64,000 nucleotides of DNA from Anabas testudineus (taxonomy: Eukaryota > Chordata > Actinopteri > Anabantiformes > Anabantidae), in assembly GCF_900324465.2 (NCBI RefSeq), contig NC_046627.1, positions 21,539,413 through 21,603,412 of the forward strand. Direction: 5' to 3'. A program made the translations under genes and the position numbers. Below are positions 34,701-47,752 of this stretch, one piece after another (positions within the stretch are counted from its first letter, which is position 1; the number at the start of each line of letters is the position of its first letter). The notes under the pieces were generated by a model. The model ran no database searches and was not told the DNA's origin. It saw only the letters and a program-made list of their open reading frames with translations.

Positions 34701-34847
34701 TCTTTTTATAGCATCTCTGACAACAACATTACCCTGCTCCACAAAGAGAACGCCACGTTCACTCAGCCTCTCCATCCTGGCTTTAAGCTGAATACTGATG
34801 GATCTTGGGGGAGCAGTGGCTATTTTGCAGAAATCATGAAAATATAG
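31795..34847 (+). CDS. TRIM E3 ubiquitin ligase-like protein (RING, B-boxes, coiled coil, PRY-SPRY)
   Basis: Seven exons: 31795-32043, 32560-32934, 33026-33121, 33380-33613, 33888-34050, 34142-34198, 34306-34847, adding up to 571 aa in frame. The RING is C3HC4 (CSVC at 23-26, CGHSYC, CPQC). Two B-boxes follow (CDFC at 112; CTEH at 165 to about 197), then a coiled coil to about 320 from the 96- and 234-nt exons typical of TRIM genes, a linker, and PRY-SPRY from about 392 (LTLDENSAYR, CYWEV, YKDISR). Of the TRIM16/TRIM25-like fish type by domain order. Such proteins recognise targets through SPRY and ubiquitinate them, often in antiviral signalling; the target is unknown. An upstream in-frame codon at 31762 is possible, but Met at 31795 matches the paralogue's start. 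Confidence 0.9.
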
Positions 34848-34859
34848 TGATAAGAACAA

Positions 34860-37800
34860 TATTGGGATGATAAGATTAATAATGGGGTGGGCCGTGGGTG
34901 CCTGGCTGCACTTCACCCCCCATCTAACTGATAGATAAGAGTGTGAGTGTTTTGTTGCAGAGTTTCCGTGACTGTTTTTCTCATTGGGTAACACTATTTG
35001 CAAGGCTAGATGTTTTCTAACTGTAAGACATGTAAAACAGCTAAGGCAATAGCATGGTTGAGCGGTGATAACAAATTCTATACAATGGTTCTGATTTTGT
35101 TCCTTAACGCTGGCTTCTCCATTTACAGAAAAGGCATTGCTTAGGTTTGAGATATTTCTCATTAGGCACCAACAGCAGGCCTAAGCTGATTTAAAGAAAA
35201 GCGTTTTAAAATATATGGTTCATGCTCTTTGTAGTAAATTGTTCTTAATGTGACATGCTTGTTAAATACATTCCTTTTTGCATTTGGATTACTAACCTGT
35301 TTAAATACTTATTACAGTATTAGCATAAAATGACTACTGGGAAACAGTGACACTTCATGTCAAGACACATCTTGATACTGTACTTTAGAAGCAATTTTAG
35401 TTATGTTATGTTAATGCAAATCTAGCACGTCTTTATCTAGCAGATTAAAACATATAGATGCAGACAATTATGCTTCGGATTCTATCATTTTAAAAGAAAT
35501 GAAAAAATAAATAAATGTAAACTCACATTCTGTTGTTTTTGATTTTTATTTTTCTCTTGTCATTATTTCTTGGAACATTTTAGATAAACCTGAACAGATA
35601 TATTATATGCATATCAAATTAAACATCTACAAAGTATTTTGTGGCATAGTGTCAAATTCTGAATGCCACAAGATACCTGACATGTCTGAATTATTTAAAT
35701 AAGTGTATGGCAAAGAATATACACAGTTTGGATACTACCCATGTGTCCTCTTGCTCAGCAATACTCTATTCTGTCTGAAGGCTTTCAGATATTGATGCGA
35801 TATGTACTGTACACTACTGATGTGTTGTGAGTGATTTAGATTGACTAATATTTAACATTTTTACACTGAACTCAATGATCCACAACAGTGACAATATTAT
35901 AGTGAATTTAGTAGAGGACATTGTTTAATATGATGGAAACTGTTCTGGACTCATGGGACTGTCCTGAACATCATCATTATCTATGTTGTGTGCTCAATTG
36001 GGACTTAGACGAATGATCACATTATCAGTCAGTTTCTGAGTCACAGTTGCATCAATAGAAAACTTCACTGTGTCAAGAAAAATACTTTCTGGGTATTCAC
36101 CTGATTAAATGAATTATTGCAGAAACAGTGCATTCGTGTTATCAACAGCATTCAATAGTTTAAATGCACAAAGAAATCCATTTTATACAGAAGAATGACT
36201 TTATTGACATTACATTTAACAGAATGGCTCTAGTTTAGCTTGACGAATTTTAAGTGATATTTATATTTTTCACATATATTTTAAGTATTTGCACTTTTAA
36301 CTATTAGCATGTGTATTTCCAAATTATAAAGGAAAGAATACAGAAGCAGATTAACACAATCGATGACGACAGTCTTACGTGTTGTGTGCACACAGACTGA
36401 CAGGTGGGTTCACCTGGAGGATGTGTCAGAGTTGGATATCTACAGGTGATTATGGTACGCAGTTTTAACATGTAAGAGTTTTAAACTGAATATCCATCAC
36501 GTTTAAGATATCTAAAAGGGCATTTTGACTAGTTGAAATTATAGTGCGAATTGGCCAAATTATAATTCAAGATATCTGCAATTGCAGTCTGACCAGTAAG
36601 AATCACATTTTAAGATATGTAAGAAGTTTTGACTACTCAGAAATACGATACAGATACCTTTAACGTGAATCCTTTCTACCTGTATATGTTAAATCCACCT
36701 GACATACAGCTTTTCAATCAACCGGCATTTTTGGATGGCAAAATGTATATATGAGTCTCATTAAGCATTTAACAGAGACATCTAGTAGCCATACATGTGC
36801 CATTTTGGTATTTATTGCTACTGTGTGTAAAGCAAAAATGATATTTGACTACCTTAACTGCACATTTTATTCAGTCTTTATCAGATATTTTGTTTGTGTG
36901 CTTTCTGACGTGCCTAGTCTTGGTTGTTAAATGTCATTAAATATGAAGCTGACAACTGATGATAACTGATGAAAACAAGGTTTCATGTTATAGCCTTTAA
37001 TAATGATGGCTGATTTATTGTGCACATGCTTGATAAACTCTTTGCTCTTATTAAATCTTTTCTTTTGCGCTTGTAGAGTACTTATTTTGATTTTAAAAAG
37101 CTGCTCAGGAAAAGGTGGCCCTCTCAGGAAATGACAGTGTAACTTTAAACCATTCTGTATCAGCCACGCAGTAGTTTCAGTTGTGCACTGTGTTACTTTT
37201 GTCTGACTACCACTGAAACTTACATGTATTACTTACATAACGAATTTACATTTACAATAGTTAGTGTGAGAAGATGTTTGTCTATTTAAATAAGCTACAC
37301 AGTGTAAGGAGTTGTACAGTAAGTAGTAGACAGTGTGTCAGAGGGCAGGAACTGCTACACTTCAGTAGATACTGATTTGTGTCAGGCACACTGAGTGCCT
37401 TACACCACAGAGAGGTCAAAGTGAGGTGCAGCTCAGCCAACGTGCATCTGAAAGTTAGGAGATGACTGTAGAAAGGAGTGTATGCAACATTAGCAGAGTT
37501 GACTCATTCGCAAGTTTAAAGCTACAGAGGATGTGTTTTTACAGTGCTGCAGAAAATCCCACATTCATGAAAGCAATACTGTTCCATTTTTGTGGAACCA
37601 GTAGAGAGGTGTTACTGATTAACTACCTAAGCGTCAGCATTAGTCACACATCAAACAGCCGGGTGCGGTTCAGTAAGAATTTACCTTGACACACACGGAC
37701 ATCTTTGAATAACAGGTTAGCATCACCGTAAAAGACAGACGAAGAGAGCTGAAATGTCTCCACACCATTCCTACTGAAGATGTGAAATATTCTGTAACAT

Positions 37801-38365
37801 GACTCATTAGATGCCACAATGTGTGTCATATATTACAGAGATGGTTTATTTCTTTACACGGTTAGTGAGGTCAGTTTTTAGTTAGCTGCCTTTATTTTCC
37901 TTAGTGCATCTTTGTTGAATGTTTTGTCACTTTAGATAAAGCAGCAACAAAATGAATGAGATCAGTTGAAACATGAAATAACTTTGACTGACTGAATGTT
38001 TCACAGTTAAGTTTGAACTGTGAACAAAGCTGAAGTCTACTGTTCTGTTTTGAATCCTGAAGATCCCAGGCTTTCTTCAGCAGTTTATAAAACATCCATC
38101 ATTTTGTTTTATTTATTAATTTGATGAAACTTTAAAAGAGTTGCTTGTAATCATACTTCATACCATGGAACTCCTCCCAGCTCCTACTATATTTCAAATC
38201 ATTATTAATATTAATATTATTATTAATATTATCATTAGTAGCAGTAGTTGTAGCAGTAGTGTTGTATATTTAGGGTACAAAGAGACTCTAAAACAGAGAT
38301 TTGCAAACACGCCTCACAGCACTGTGGGGTTCTTCCCTGTGAACCAAAGGGAAGTTTGTTTTTTG
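34860..38365. other. Intergenic, no gene seen
   Basis: About 3.5 kb of AT-rich DNA. I see no splice-flanked family exon, tRNA or recognisable repeat. Short frames such as 37462-37689 have no supporting features. Confidence 0.5.
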
Positions 38366-38369
38366 GACA

Positions 38370-38380
38370 GAAAGTGAAAC
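38370..38380 (+). promoter_or_regulatory. Consensus ISRE before the first PARP14-GIMAP gene
   Basis: GAAAGTGAAAC fits the GAAANNGAAAC consensus exactly and lies 82 bp before the ATG at 38462. This supports interferon induction, as for PARP14 in other vertebrates; the response itself is inferred. Confidence 0.6.
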
Positions 38381-38461
38381 CATCCGGTTCCTTTATCTTT
38401 CGGAAGTAGGGAAAAGTCCTGCGCTCTGCAAATCTGAACACATACAAAATACTTGAGGATG

Positions 38462-41400
38462 ATGGAGGATAACTACCGATTTCCCGTTTACTTTGAGTGT
38501 CACCGTCTGCTCGAGGAGCAGAAGAGGAAAGTTGAAAACTATTTCTGCATCCGGCGCAAGTCAAGCGGAGGAGAGTGTGGACCACTGAGGAGTGTGACTG
38601 ACCACATCTACTGTATTGCTTTCAGACATCAGGAAGGTAAGTTACACCATGATGCATCAGGTGGCAACTAAACGTCCAGTAGGTCCTACTGATGGTTTAA
38701 AACGACGCTGATGGTCACAGCGAGGACCTGTTGAACTGCAGACTACAGATGCGAATCGCTCCTCGCTCCCTCTAGAGCTTCTTCCGCCGCTTAAACCAGA
38801 ACCAATGTAATGACCCCCACGTTTTTACAGCACTTGTTCCCAAATCCATCATCTGCATCGTGCATTTGTGAGTGAACGGCTTTCTTTATAAACCAGAAAA
38901 GGGTTTTCTCTCTTTTAATATCTGGAATTGACCATCGTGATCCGTTTTCTTTATATAACGTGAACTTCCTGGAAAACATCCTGGTTCCATTGTTAAAGTT
39001 ACTGCGACACACTTTTAAATATACACCTAACATGCAATGATATTTCATTTATCATGTTGTCTGCTTTTCCAAACAGCTTTTGTTCAACATCATACTCATA
39101 TGTTCTTATGAATATTACACACATTAGCATAATAAATGAATTATGCCATGGAGAAGGGAAAACTAACTTGTCAGGTGAAAGATAAGATATAGAAGATATC
39201 TGTAGTGGGGTAAAAGTAAGGTTATATGGAAGTACAAGTACCTGAAAGTACTTGAGTAAATATATCTAAAGTGCTAAATCATTGCAGTAGTAGGTGAAGT
39301 CGAAAGAGCTGCTGAGAATCTCATTTATTGAAAAGCCTGTTTATTAAGAGCAGTTACCCCCCAATTAAATCTAACCTTATCACATGACATTATTTCTGTC
39401 CTAGACCAGCAAAGAGTCCTGCAGAAATCTAATCATGTTGTGGAGCTTGCAGAAGGTCCTCTTGTCTTCACCGTTCGAGCGCCTCAGACCTCCACCTCCT
39501 CTAACCAGGCGTTTGCAGCTTCCGCACAGGTCGATGTAGGAATCAGATATTTACAAGATATTTACATTTTTTTAATTCCTTATTTATTTTCCTCATGTAT
39601 ATTTATATTTATAATAATATATTTATATTTGTTGTAGTAATTCAACTGCCCAATAATTTGTGTAATGTTTTTCTCTGCAGTCTGTTTCTGCAACTCCTCC
39701 GACAAAAGATGAAGAATATGAATTGAGACCTGATGATTTCCTCCTTCGTTACCTAATCGAATCTCCTCAGGCCTGGAACGATCTACAGAGAGAGCTCACT
39801 ACTGTGGCCTGTTGTGCTGAGATTGATCCAGAACAATGGAGGGTGTTAGTCAGATTTTTAGCTCAACCTGGTGCTGTAAATGAAGTTGGAAGTTGGAAAT
39901 GTGAGGTAGACAAAGTGTTTGATGGCTACATGTGTCACTATGAGGTGGACCATCACAAAGCCAAAGCTTTGTTTCAGTCCTTCTCTCATCAGACCACAGA
40001 TGAGGTGAAGGTGTACAGTGAGGGTGGGATGGCTGTTGTTGTTGGGAAACGTCCTCAAGTGAACGCCCGGTTGAGGGATTTAGAGGACCTGACTGTTAGG
40101 CCCCGAGGGTCAGGTTTAAGACAGAGGCAGACCAGTGTTCGTCGGCTAGGGGAGGCAAAACTTCGCCTCCTCTGGAAAGAGATCAATCACAGTTTGGGAC
40201 GAGATTTTCCTGGAGTGAAAGTCTCTCAGGGGGACGCAGGTCAGCTAGTTTTGGAAGGTCATGTGAAGGAGATTCTTGGAGCTTTAGACTGCATCTCTGA
40301 TCAAGAGAATTTAGTTTTAGAGAGAACAGTGTCTGATATGAGCCCACATCTTTTGGCCTTCCTAAGGAAGGTTTACGGAGGTCCAGGGGTGCTACGTGAA
40401 CTTTTAGGGTTTGGTGACGAGGTGGAAATAGAGTTACGAGACACAGAGTTACGTTTCTTCTCTCTCTCTGCTGATAAACTGGATGATGCAGAAGCGGCTC
40501 TGCATAATGAGTTTAATGAAGTTAAAATAATCCTTCCTGACTGCTTTGCTGTAAGACACAAGCTTCAGGAAATGGTTATCTCCAAGACAAATAGCATGAA
40601 TCAAGTTCAACATAGGGCTCAGGTTGTGTTTGTCTCAGACAGCACAATCCGCTTACTGGGCCACAAAAAAGAGGTTGAAGAGCTGAGTGAAACTGTCACA
40701 CAGGTTGTGTTGAGTGCGTCTGTTGCACAAAGTTCATTGCACTCCCAGGCAAGTTTGCAACATGAAGAATTCACAGAAGATGCTCTCAACCAGGGTGAGT
40801 TTCCATACGTTTGCATAAGTACATTTCTATATAGTACTGTTAATGATGCATTTGCTGTTTATTTTCCAATTTTGTATTTGTCACTTAAAAATATTTAATT
40901 CCGCTGTATTGGAATGAAATGTAAATTGTCTTGCTTGTAGAAACAGAACTTTGTTTTAATGGAACAAGTTGGTTTATTTGTTCATTGTTATAAAATCAAT
41001 GTTGTATTTTAATGACTAATGCAATAGACAAATATGTAAAAATGAGACTTACTTTAAAAAATTGAACTTTACTTCAATTCCAAAACATGTTACTATCATT
41101 GTATTCCTCTGCGACATTTTAGCATGATCAGATCGTGTTGTGTACTGTTATTGTTTTCTTAAAATGTATGAGTACTTGTCTTCAAAAGCATACAAAAAAA
41201 CATAAAACTAAAATATTTATCATGGTATTTATCTATTTCTAGTGTCATCTTCAAAGAGGATTGTGCTTCTAGGAAAAACTGGAGCTGGGAAAAGCAACCT
41301 AGCTAACACCATATTTAGAGAGGAAGTGTTCACCACAAATCATTCTGCCAACTCTGAAACAAGAGAGTGTCAAGCAGAAACCAGACTTGTTAATGACAGA

Positions 41401-42315
41401 AGCATCACTCTGATAGACACTCCTGGTTTATTTGATGTTAAAAGATCTGAGAAGAAGGTGAAACGTGAGATTGTGAGGTGTATCACAGAGTGCGCTCCTG
41501 GGCCTCATGTCTTTCTCATTGTCCTTAAAGTGGAGAAATTCACAGAGCAGGAGAATGATGTGGTCACTAAAATATGTGACTATTTTTCAGAAGATGCTCT
41601 GAAATATGCTGTCATTGTCTTCACTCATGGAGATCAGCTGCCTACAGGGATGACAATTGAGGAGTTTGTCCGGCAGAATAAGAATCTGAGCAATCTTGTG
41701 GAGAAGTGTGGCGGCCGGTGCCACGTCTTAGATAATAAATACTGGAAGAACAAACAGCAGAACGACTACAGGAGCAACCAGCTCCAGGTAGAGGAGCTAC
41801 TCAACACCATAGACAAGATGGTGATGGAAAACAATGGAGGCTACTACACCAATGAGATGCTGCAAATGGTAATGGAAGAAATAAAGAAGGAGGAAGAAAA
41901 GCTGTCGTCAGGAAACATGTCGAGTGAAGAGATCAGAAAACACGCTAAAACTAGTGTGTTTCATTCTTTTTTAGTCCAGATGACTGGAATAGGAACAGGG
42001 GTGCTGTTAGGAGCTTTTTGTGGAGTGGAAGTGATGATTAGATCAGTTATTGCAGCTGCGGAAAAGCTATTAACACAATTATCAATTACAGATGTGAAAA
42101 CGTGCATTGTCCCAGTAAAATCAGCAGCATCACCAGAATTAGCAATAGCTGCTGGAGTGTTGGCAGGTGTCACGACTACAGCTGCGGCTGTTACTGGAGG
42201 AGTAATAGGTGGTAATATTGGACACAAAGCAGCCCAGGAAGCAGAAACAGTGCGGGAGGCAGCATCAAAGGCATATAAGGCTGTCATGGAGAAGAGAAAT
42301 GCTATGTTAAGCTGA
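38462..42315 (+). CDS. PARP14-like N-terminus fused to a GIMAP GTPase (no macrodomain)
   Basis: Four exons: 38462-38636, 39405-39529, 39681-40794, 41243-42315, in frame, 828 aa. Exons 1-2 encode an RRM-like domain as at the N-terminus of PARP14 (FPVYFEC, RRKSSGGECG, then QRVLQKSNHVVEL). Exon 3 (residues 101-471) matches the PARP14 region of RRM/KH-type folds. It ends HEEFTEDALNQ and then AGG-GTGAGT in phase 1. Exon 4 begins at TTTCTAG, phase 1, with SSSKRIVLLGKTGAGKSN, and carries a full GIMAP: DTPGLFD, ECAPGPHVFLIV, THGD, CGGRCHVLDNKYW, helix EEIKKEEEK, glycine-rich tail. No separate GIMAP leader (ATG-NNN-G-GT) is seen in the 448-bp intron. A start two codons further left (38459) is possible. 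Alternatively, exon 3 belongs to a truncated PARP gene and the GIMAP is separate; the matching phase argues against that. Confidence 0.8.
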
Positions 42316-43171
42316 ACTACAAATTATGTTTAGTCACAGAGAGAAACAACAAAATATTACTACCACATGTTATTAAGTTCAGATTATAGAGTTACCTAGT
42401 TACTCATATAGTAGATACTGAGCAACATTATCATTAGGAGGAATTTTTCTGTATCTTAATATTTTCTATATCTATAGTATTTTTTCAGCATTTACTTTGT
42501 TTTTCGCCCTATTTTGGTCTCCACCAATCCTGAATGGAACTACATGCTCTTTCAGTGCAGGTTCTCCATCAAGTTGCTAACTTTATTTGTGAGGTGGCAC
42601 TGAGCAGGTAGTATACAATTGATTATTTGCAAGTCTTTGTTAAAACAACAGCCTGTTGAAGATAGAAACAAGTTTAATTCAATTCAAAAGAATTTAATAT
42701 GAGTTTATAGAGTTGATGGCTCCGTGAACCTAATTTAATTAAATAAGCTACACAGTATAAGGACTTCTACAATAAATATACAGGGCGGTGTCTCAAAAAA
42801 AACAAAAACATCATGAGCTCTTATTTTCTGAAGCTTTCAGATGTTTATCATCTTTTGTTAGCATGTTCTGTGAGTTGATGAAGTCTATTAACTATCACTT
42901 CATTCTTATTAGACACACTTGGAGACACACTGGCATATTTTCATTTTTGCTGAGTGATTTCAGACACATCCACTTTCTCTTCCCTCTGGGTTACCACCAA
43001 CAAAGGACTGTTGTTACTGGCATTTCGATTTTCCAACTGGTTGGACTTGTTTTGGACTTTTTTTTATCACAGAAAACAAAAGCAGCTAGTTCACTCTGTC
43101 AGCTGAACGAAACTTACACAAGACACGCACCCTTCTTCAAATTGGACAGAGGTACCTTTCATGGGATAATA
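42316..43171. other. Intergenic and probable promoter of the second fusion gene
   Basis: No gene seen. CTTTCTCTTCC at about 42972-42982 reads GGAAGAGAAAG on the other strand, an ISRE-like site about 190 bp before the ATG at 43172. Confidence 0.4.
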
Positions 43172-46100
43172 ATGGAGGATCCCTACCTATTTCCCGTTTA
43201 CTTTGAGTGTCACCATCTGCTCGAGGAACAGAAGAAGAAAGTGGAAAACTATTTCTGTATTCGGCGCAAGTCAAGCGGAGGAGAGTGTGGACCACTGAGG
43301 AGTGTGACTGATCATATCTACTGTATTGCTTTCAGACATCAGGAAGGTAGATCATAAGACATCGTGCATCAATTGTCATTTAGTAATGATTTTATGCTGT
43401 TGATTGTGCGTTAACTATGCGTGACGAACACAGTCACGCATAAACATTAGGAACACCTTTTTCATGTTAAGTTGTAATGTGTCATGTAAGTTGCTTTGTT
43501 GAATAAACAACTTCTTGATTATATTCTATGTGGTAAAACTTCTATTTCCTAATTGCTTTGTTGAGATGATTGAAAACCTAATTATGATAAAGTAGTTGTA
43601 TTTTCTCACGACATTGTATATCACAGTTAATAAACATCAGGGTAAATCAGCTTAGTGAAATGATTTTCACTGTCGAAGGGATCTATAAAACTAAATGAGC
43701 CTAAATCCTCAAGTTACAATTTTACAATTTTTCTTAAAAAGACGTTAACAGTAACAGCAATACTCTATGAAACACAGAGGAACAATATTGTATCTGTTGT
43801 ATTTAGCCAGGAGTAAGAGAATGAGGGAATGCAAAAGATTAAGGCCAAATAAACCAGTCCACTGGTAAGTGAAAGTAAGAGAGAGACTGAGAATCTCCTT
43901 TAATAATTGTTCCCTTATTAAATACTCATGATACCTAATGAAAGCATTTCTTTCATAGACCAGCAAAGAGTTCTGCAGAAGTCTGAGCATGTGGTGGTGC
44001 TTGCAGAAGGTTCTCTGGTGTTCACTGTTCGAGACAGCGTGCAGCCTCACACCTCCTCCACCATCACTCCAAGCCGGGATATTGTGGCTCCAGCACAGGT
44101 GAGAAACCAAAAACCATTTTGTAAACGTTGAAGTCATCCAAAACACAGAAAAATCTATTTAACTTTAATCAATCTTCAATTTAGTACCTCATTGCATGTA
44201 AAGCTGTCTGCTGCATATAAACACTGGATACCTAATTCATTATTTCATGTATATTTATATTTGTTGTAGTAATTCAACTGCTCAATATTTTGTGTAATGT
44301 TTTTCTCTGCAGTCTGTTTCTGCAACTCCTCCAACAAAAGATGAAGAATATGAATTGAGACCTGATGATTTCCTCCTTCGTTACCTAATCGAATCTCCTC
44401 AGGCCTGGAACGATCTACAGAGAGAGCTCACTACTGTGGCCTGTTGTGCTGAGATTCAACCAGAAGAAGGGAGGGTGTTAGTCAGATGTTTAGCTCAACC
44501 TGGTGCTGTAAATGAAGTTGGAAGTTGGAAATTTGAGGTAGACAGAGTGTTTGATGGCTACATGTGTCACTATGAGGTGGACCATCACAAAGCCAAAGCT
44601 TTGTTTCAGTCCTTCTCTCATCAGACCACAGATGAGGTGAAGGTGTACAGTGCGGGTGGGATGGCTGTTGTTGTTGGGAAACGTCCTCAGGTGCACGCCC
44701 GTTTGATGGATTTAGAGATGTCAGCTGTTAAACACAGAGGGTCCCTAAGTGAGAAACAAACCAGCGTTCGTCGGGTAGGTGAGGGAAAACTTCGCCTCCT
44801 CTGGAAAGAGATCAATCACAGTTTGGGACGAGATTTTCCTGGAGTGAAAGTCTCTCAGGGGGACGCAGGTCAGCTAGTTTTGGAAGGTCATGTGAAGGAG
44901 ATTCTTGGAGCTTTAGACTGCATCTCTGATCAAGAGAATTTAGTTTTAGAGAGAACAGTGTCTGATATGAGCCCACATCTTTTGGCCTTCCTAAGGAAGG
45001 TTTACGGAGGTCCAGGGGTGTTACGGGAACTTTTAGGGTTTGGTGACGAGGTGGAAATAGAGTTACGAGACACAGAGTTACGTTTCTTCTCCCTCTCTGC
45101 TGATAAACTGGATGATGCAGAAGCGGCTCTGCATAATGAGTTTAATGAAGTCAAAATAATCCTTCCTGACTGCTTTGCTGTAAGACACAAGCTTCAGGAA
45201 ATGGTCATCTCCAAGACAAATAGCATGAATCAAGTTCAACATAGGGCTCAGGTTGTGTTTGTCTCAGATAGTGCAGTGTGCTTACTGGGCCACAAAAAGG
45301 AGGTTGAAGAGCTGAGTGAAACTGTCACACAATTTGTTTTGAGTGAGTCCGTTGTGCAAAGTTCATTCCATCTCCCTTTCCCAGTTTATGCTGAAGAGTT
45401 ACCAGAATTGCTCCAGCTGTATGGTTTTGACTATTCAGGGATTACGTTCCATCCTTTAACCTCCCAATCTGACTTCATTGTGGTGCTGGAAGGTCCCTCC
45501 AGCAAAGTGACTGAGGTCAAGAACAGGCTGGGTCAGTTTCTTCACCGCCTTATTCAGAAAAACCTTTTTGAGGCAGTAGATTATTCTACTCATAACAATA
45601 ATAATTTCTCAAGTGTTGACAGTTCTCAGCATTTGGCATCCTTGAGTTTGAGTGAAGGAAACACAGTAGTTGCCAGCTACAGTCTTTGCGATGGACTCCA
45701 GGTGCTGGTGTCTCAGGGTGACATCACCAAACAGGAAGCTGATGCACTGGTCAATGCCGCCAATGAGGATCTGGACCATGGTGGAGGTGTAGCTGCTGCA
45801 CTGAGTAAAGCAGGTGGTCCTGAAGTACAAAAGGAGAGCAAAGCCTTAGTAAAGCAGACTGGAAAGATTGCTACAGGTGATGTGGTAGTGACCACAGGGG
45901 GGAAACTAAAATGCAAGATACTGCTGCATGCTGTTGGGCCCATACGTGGAAAAGCAGGCGGCAGAGAACGGTTCTTGCTGGAAAAAACTGTCACGTCTGC
46001 TCTGAATTTAGCAGAAGTGATGGAGTTCAAGTCTATAGCTATTCCCTGTATCAGCTCAGGTTCGTTTGGTGTTCCTGTCCCTGTCTGCTCTGAGGCTATT

Positions 46101-47752
46101 GTAACTGCTGTAAAGGAGTTTGGTAGTCAGGGAGGGCGAAGTCTGAACACAATCATCCTGATTGATAACAGAGAAGAGGTGGTGAGGGCCATGCAGGAAG
46201 CATGTGACAGACTCCTTCAACAGATGAGCACTGAAAACAGTACACCATCCCCTCAAGGAACCACTGAGAACCAGCAGGTGAGAGATATACATTTTTAGAA
46301 ATCTGATTAAATAAGATGATTTTATAACATGTCTGCAGTAAAAACAGCCTACAGCAATATACCAGCAACAGTAAAAAATAAATCCAAATAGTTTCAGTAT
46401 TTGACTAGTTGATCTATTCGTTTGATTTAATTTCACACTACAGCAACAATATTGGAGTGTCATATATTTTTATACAAAATTAAGTCTAAATAAGATAAAA
46501 AAAATAACACTTTTTTTCTGTGACTTTATCAAACTCATTATTTTCTTCTCTCAGCAGGACACAGAAGGATTCACAGACCAAGGTGGGCGTAAAAACACAG
46601 ATTTTTCCACCCATTGTTCATCCATCTTTAAAAGAATGTGAACACACAAGGAATATAAATATTTATCATGGTTTTTATGTGTTTCTAGTGTCATCTTCAA
46701 AGAGGATTGTGCTTCTGGGAAAAACTGGAGCTGGGAAAAGCAACCTAGCTAACACCATATTTAGAGAGGAAGTGTTCACCACAAACCATTCTGCCAACTC
46801 TGGAACAAGAGAGTGTCAAGCAGAAACCAGACTTGTTAATGACAGAAGCATCACTCTGATAGACACTCCTGGTTTATTTGATGTTGAAAGATCTGAGGAG
46901 GAGATGAAGCCTGAAATAGTGAGGTGTATCACAGAGTGCGCTCCTGGGCCTCATGTCTTTCTCATTGTCCTTAAAGTGGAGAAATTCACAGAGCACGAGA
47001 ATGCTGTGGTCACTAAAATATGTGACTATTTCTCAGAAGATGCTCTGAAATATGCTGTCATTGTCTTCACTCATGGAGATCAGCTGCCTACAGGGATGAC
47101 AATTGAGGAGTTTGTCCGACAGAATAAGAATCTGCGCGATCTTGTCGAGAAGTGTGGCGGCCGGTGCCACATTTTAGATAATAAATACTGGAAGAACAAA
47201 CAGCAGAACGACTACAGGAGCAACCAGTTCCAGGTGGAGGAGCTACTCAACACCATAGACAAGATGGTGATGGAAAACAATGGAGGCTACTACACCAATG
47301 AGATGCTGCAAATGGTAATGGAAGAAATAAAGAAGGAGGAAGAAAAGCTGTCGTCAGGAAACATGTCGAGTGAAGAGATCAGAAAACAGGCTAGAACTAG
47401 TGTGTTTAATACCTTTATGATCCAGCTGACTGGAATTGGAACAGGGGTGCTGTTAGGAGCCTTCTTTGGAGTGGAAGTGATGATTAGATCAGTTATTGCA
47501 GCTGCGAAAAAACCTGTAGTAATGAGCTGTATGAAAAATGCTTCTCAAGCAGGGATAGTAACACTAACAGCACAACAGACAGCATTAGCTTGTGGAGCTG
47601 TGGCTGGCGCTACTGCTTTAGCAGGTGGAGTAATGGGTGGTGCAATCGGACATGAAGCAGCTGAGGGAGCAGAAACAATACAGGAGGCAGCAGCGAGGGC
47701 GTCTAAGGCTGTCATGGACAAAAGAAATGCTGCTTTAGGTCACATAAACTGA
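43172..47752 (+). CDS. PARP14-like RRM/KH region plus macrodomain 1 fused to a GIMAP GTPase
   Basis: Five exons: 43172-43346, 43959-44098, 44313-46277, 46558-46582, 46689-47752, in frame, 1122 aa. RRM-like domain at 1-105; KH-like region from 106, nearly identical to the upstream gene; then a full macrodomain at about 563-745 with the ADP-ribose-binding features LVNAANEDL (NAAN about 586), DHGGGVAAALSKAGGPE and CISSGSFGVP. These align with macrodomain 1 of PARP14, an ADP-ribosyl hydrolase in mammals. A 25-nt micro-exon (DTEGFTDQ) ends in phase 1 and joins the GIMAP exon (SSSKRIVLLGKTGAGKSN, DTPGLFD, ECAPGPHVFLIV, THGD), ending in a glycine-zipper tail (GAVAGATALAGGVMGGAIGH). WWE and ART domains are absent, so it should bind or remove ADP-ribose but not transfer it. 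The micro-exon could start at 46555 with one extra codon. Confidence 0.82.

Noticed and set aside
38462-42315. Reading the PARP14-like exons and the GIMAP exon as two separate neighbouring genes
   Set aside because: Not excluded without transcripts, but phase, lack of a leader exon, absence of PARP WWE/ART exons and triple repetition of the layout all favour a fusion.
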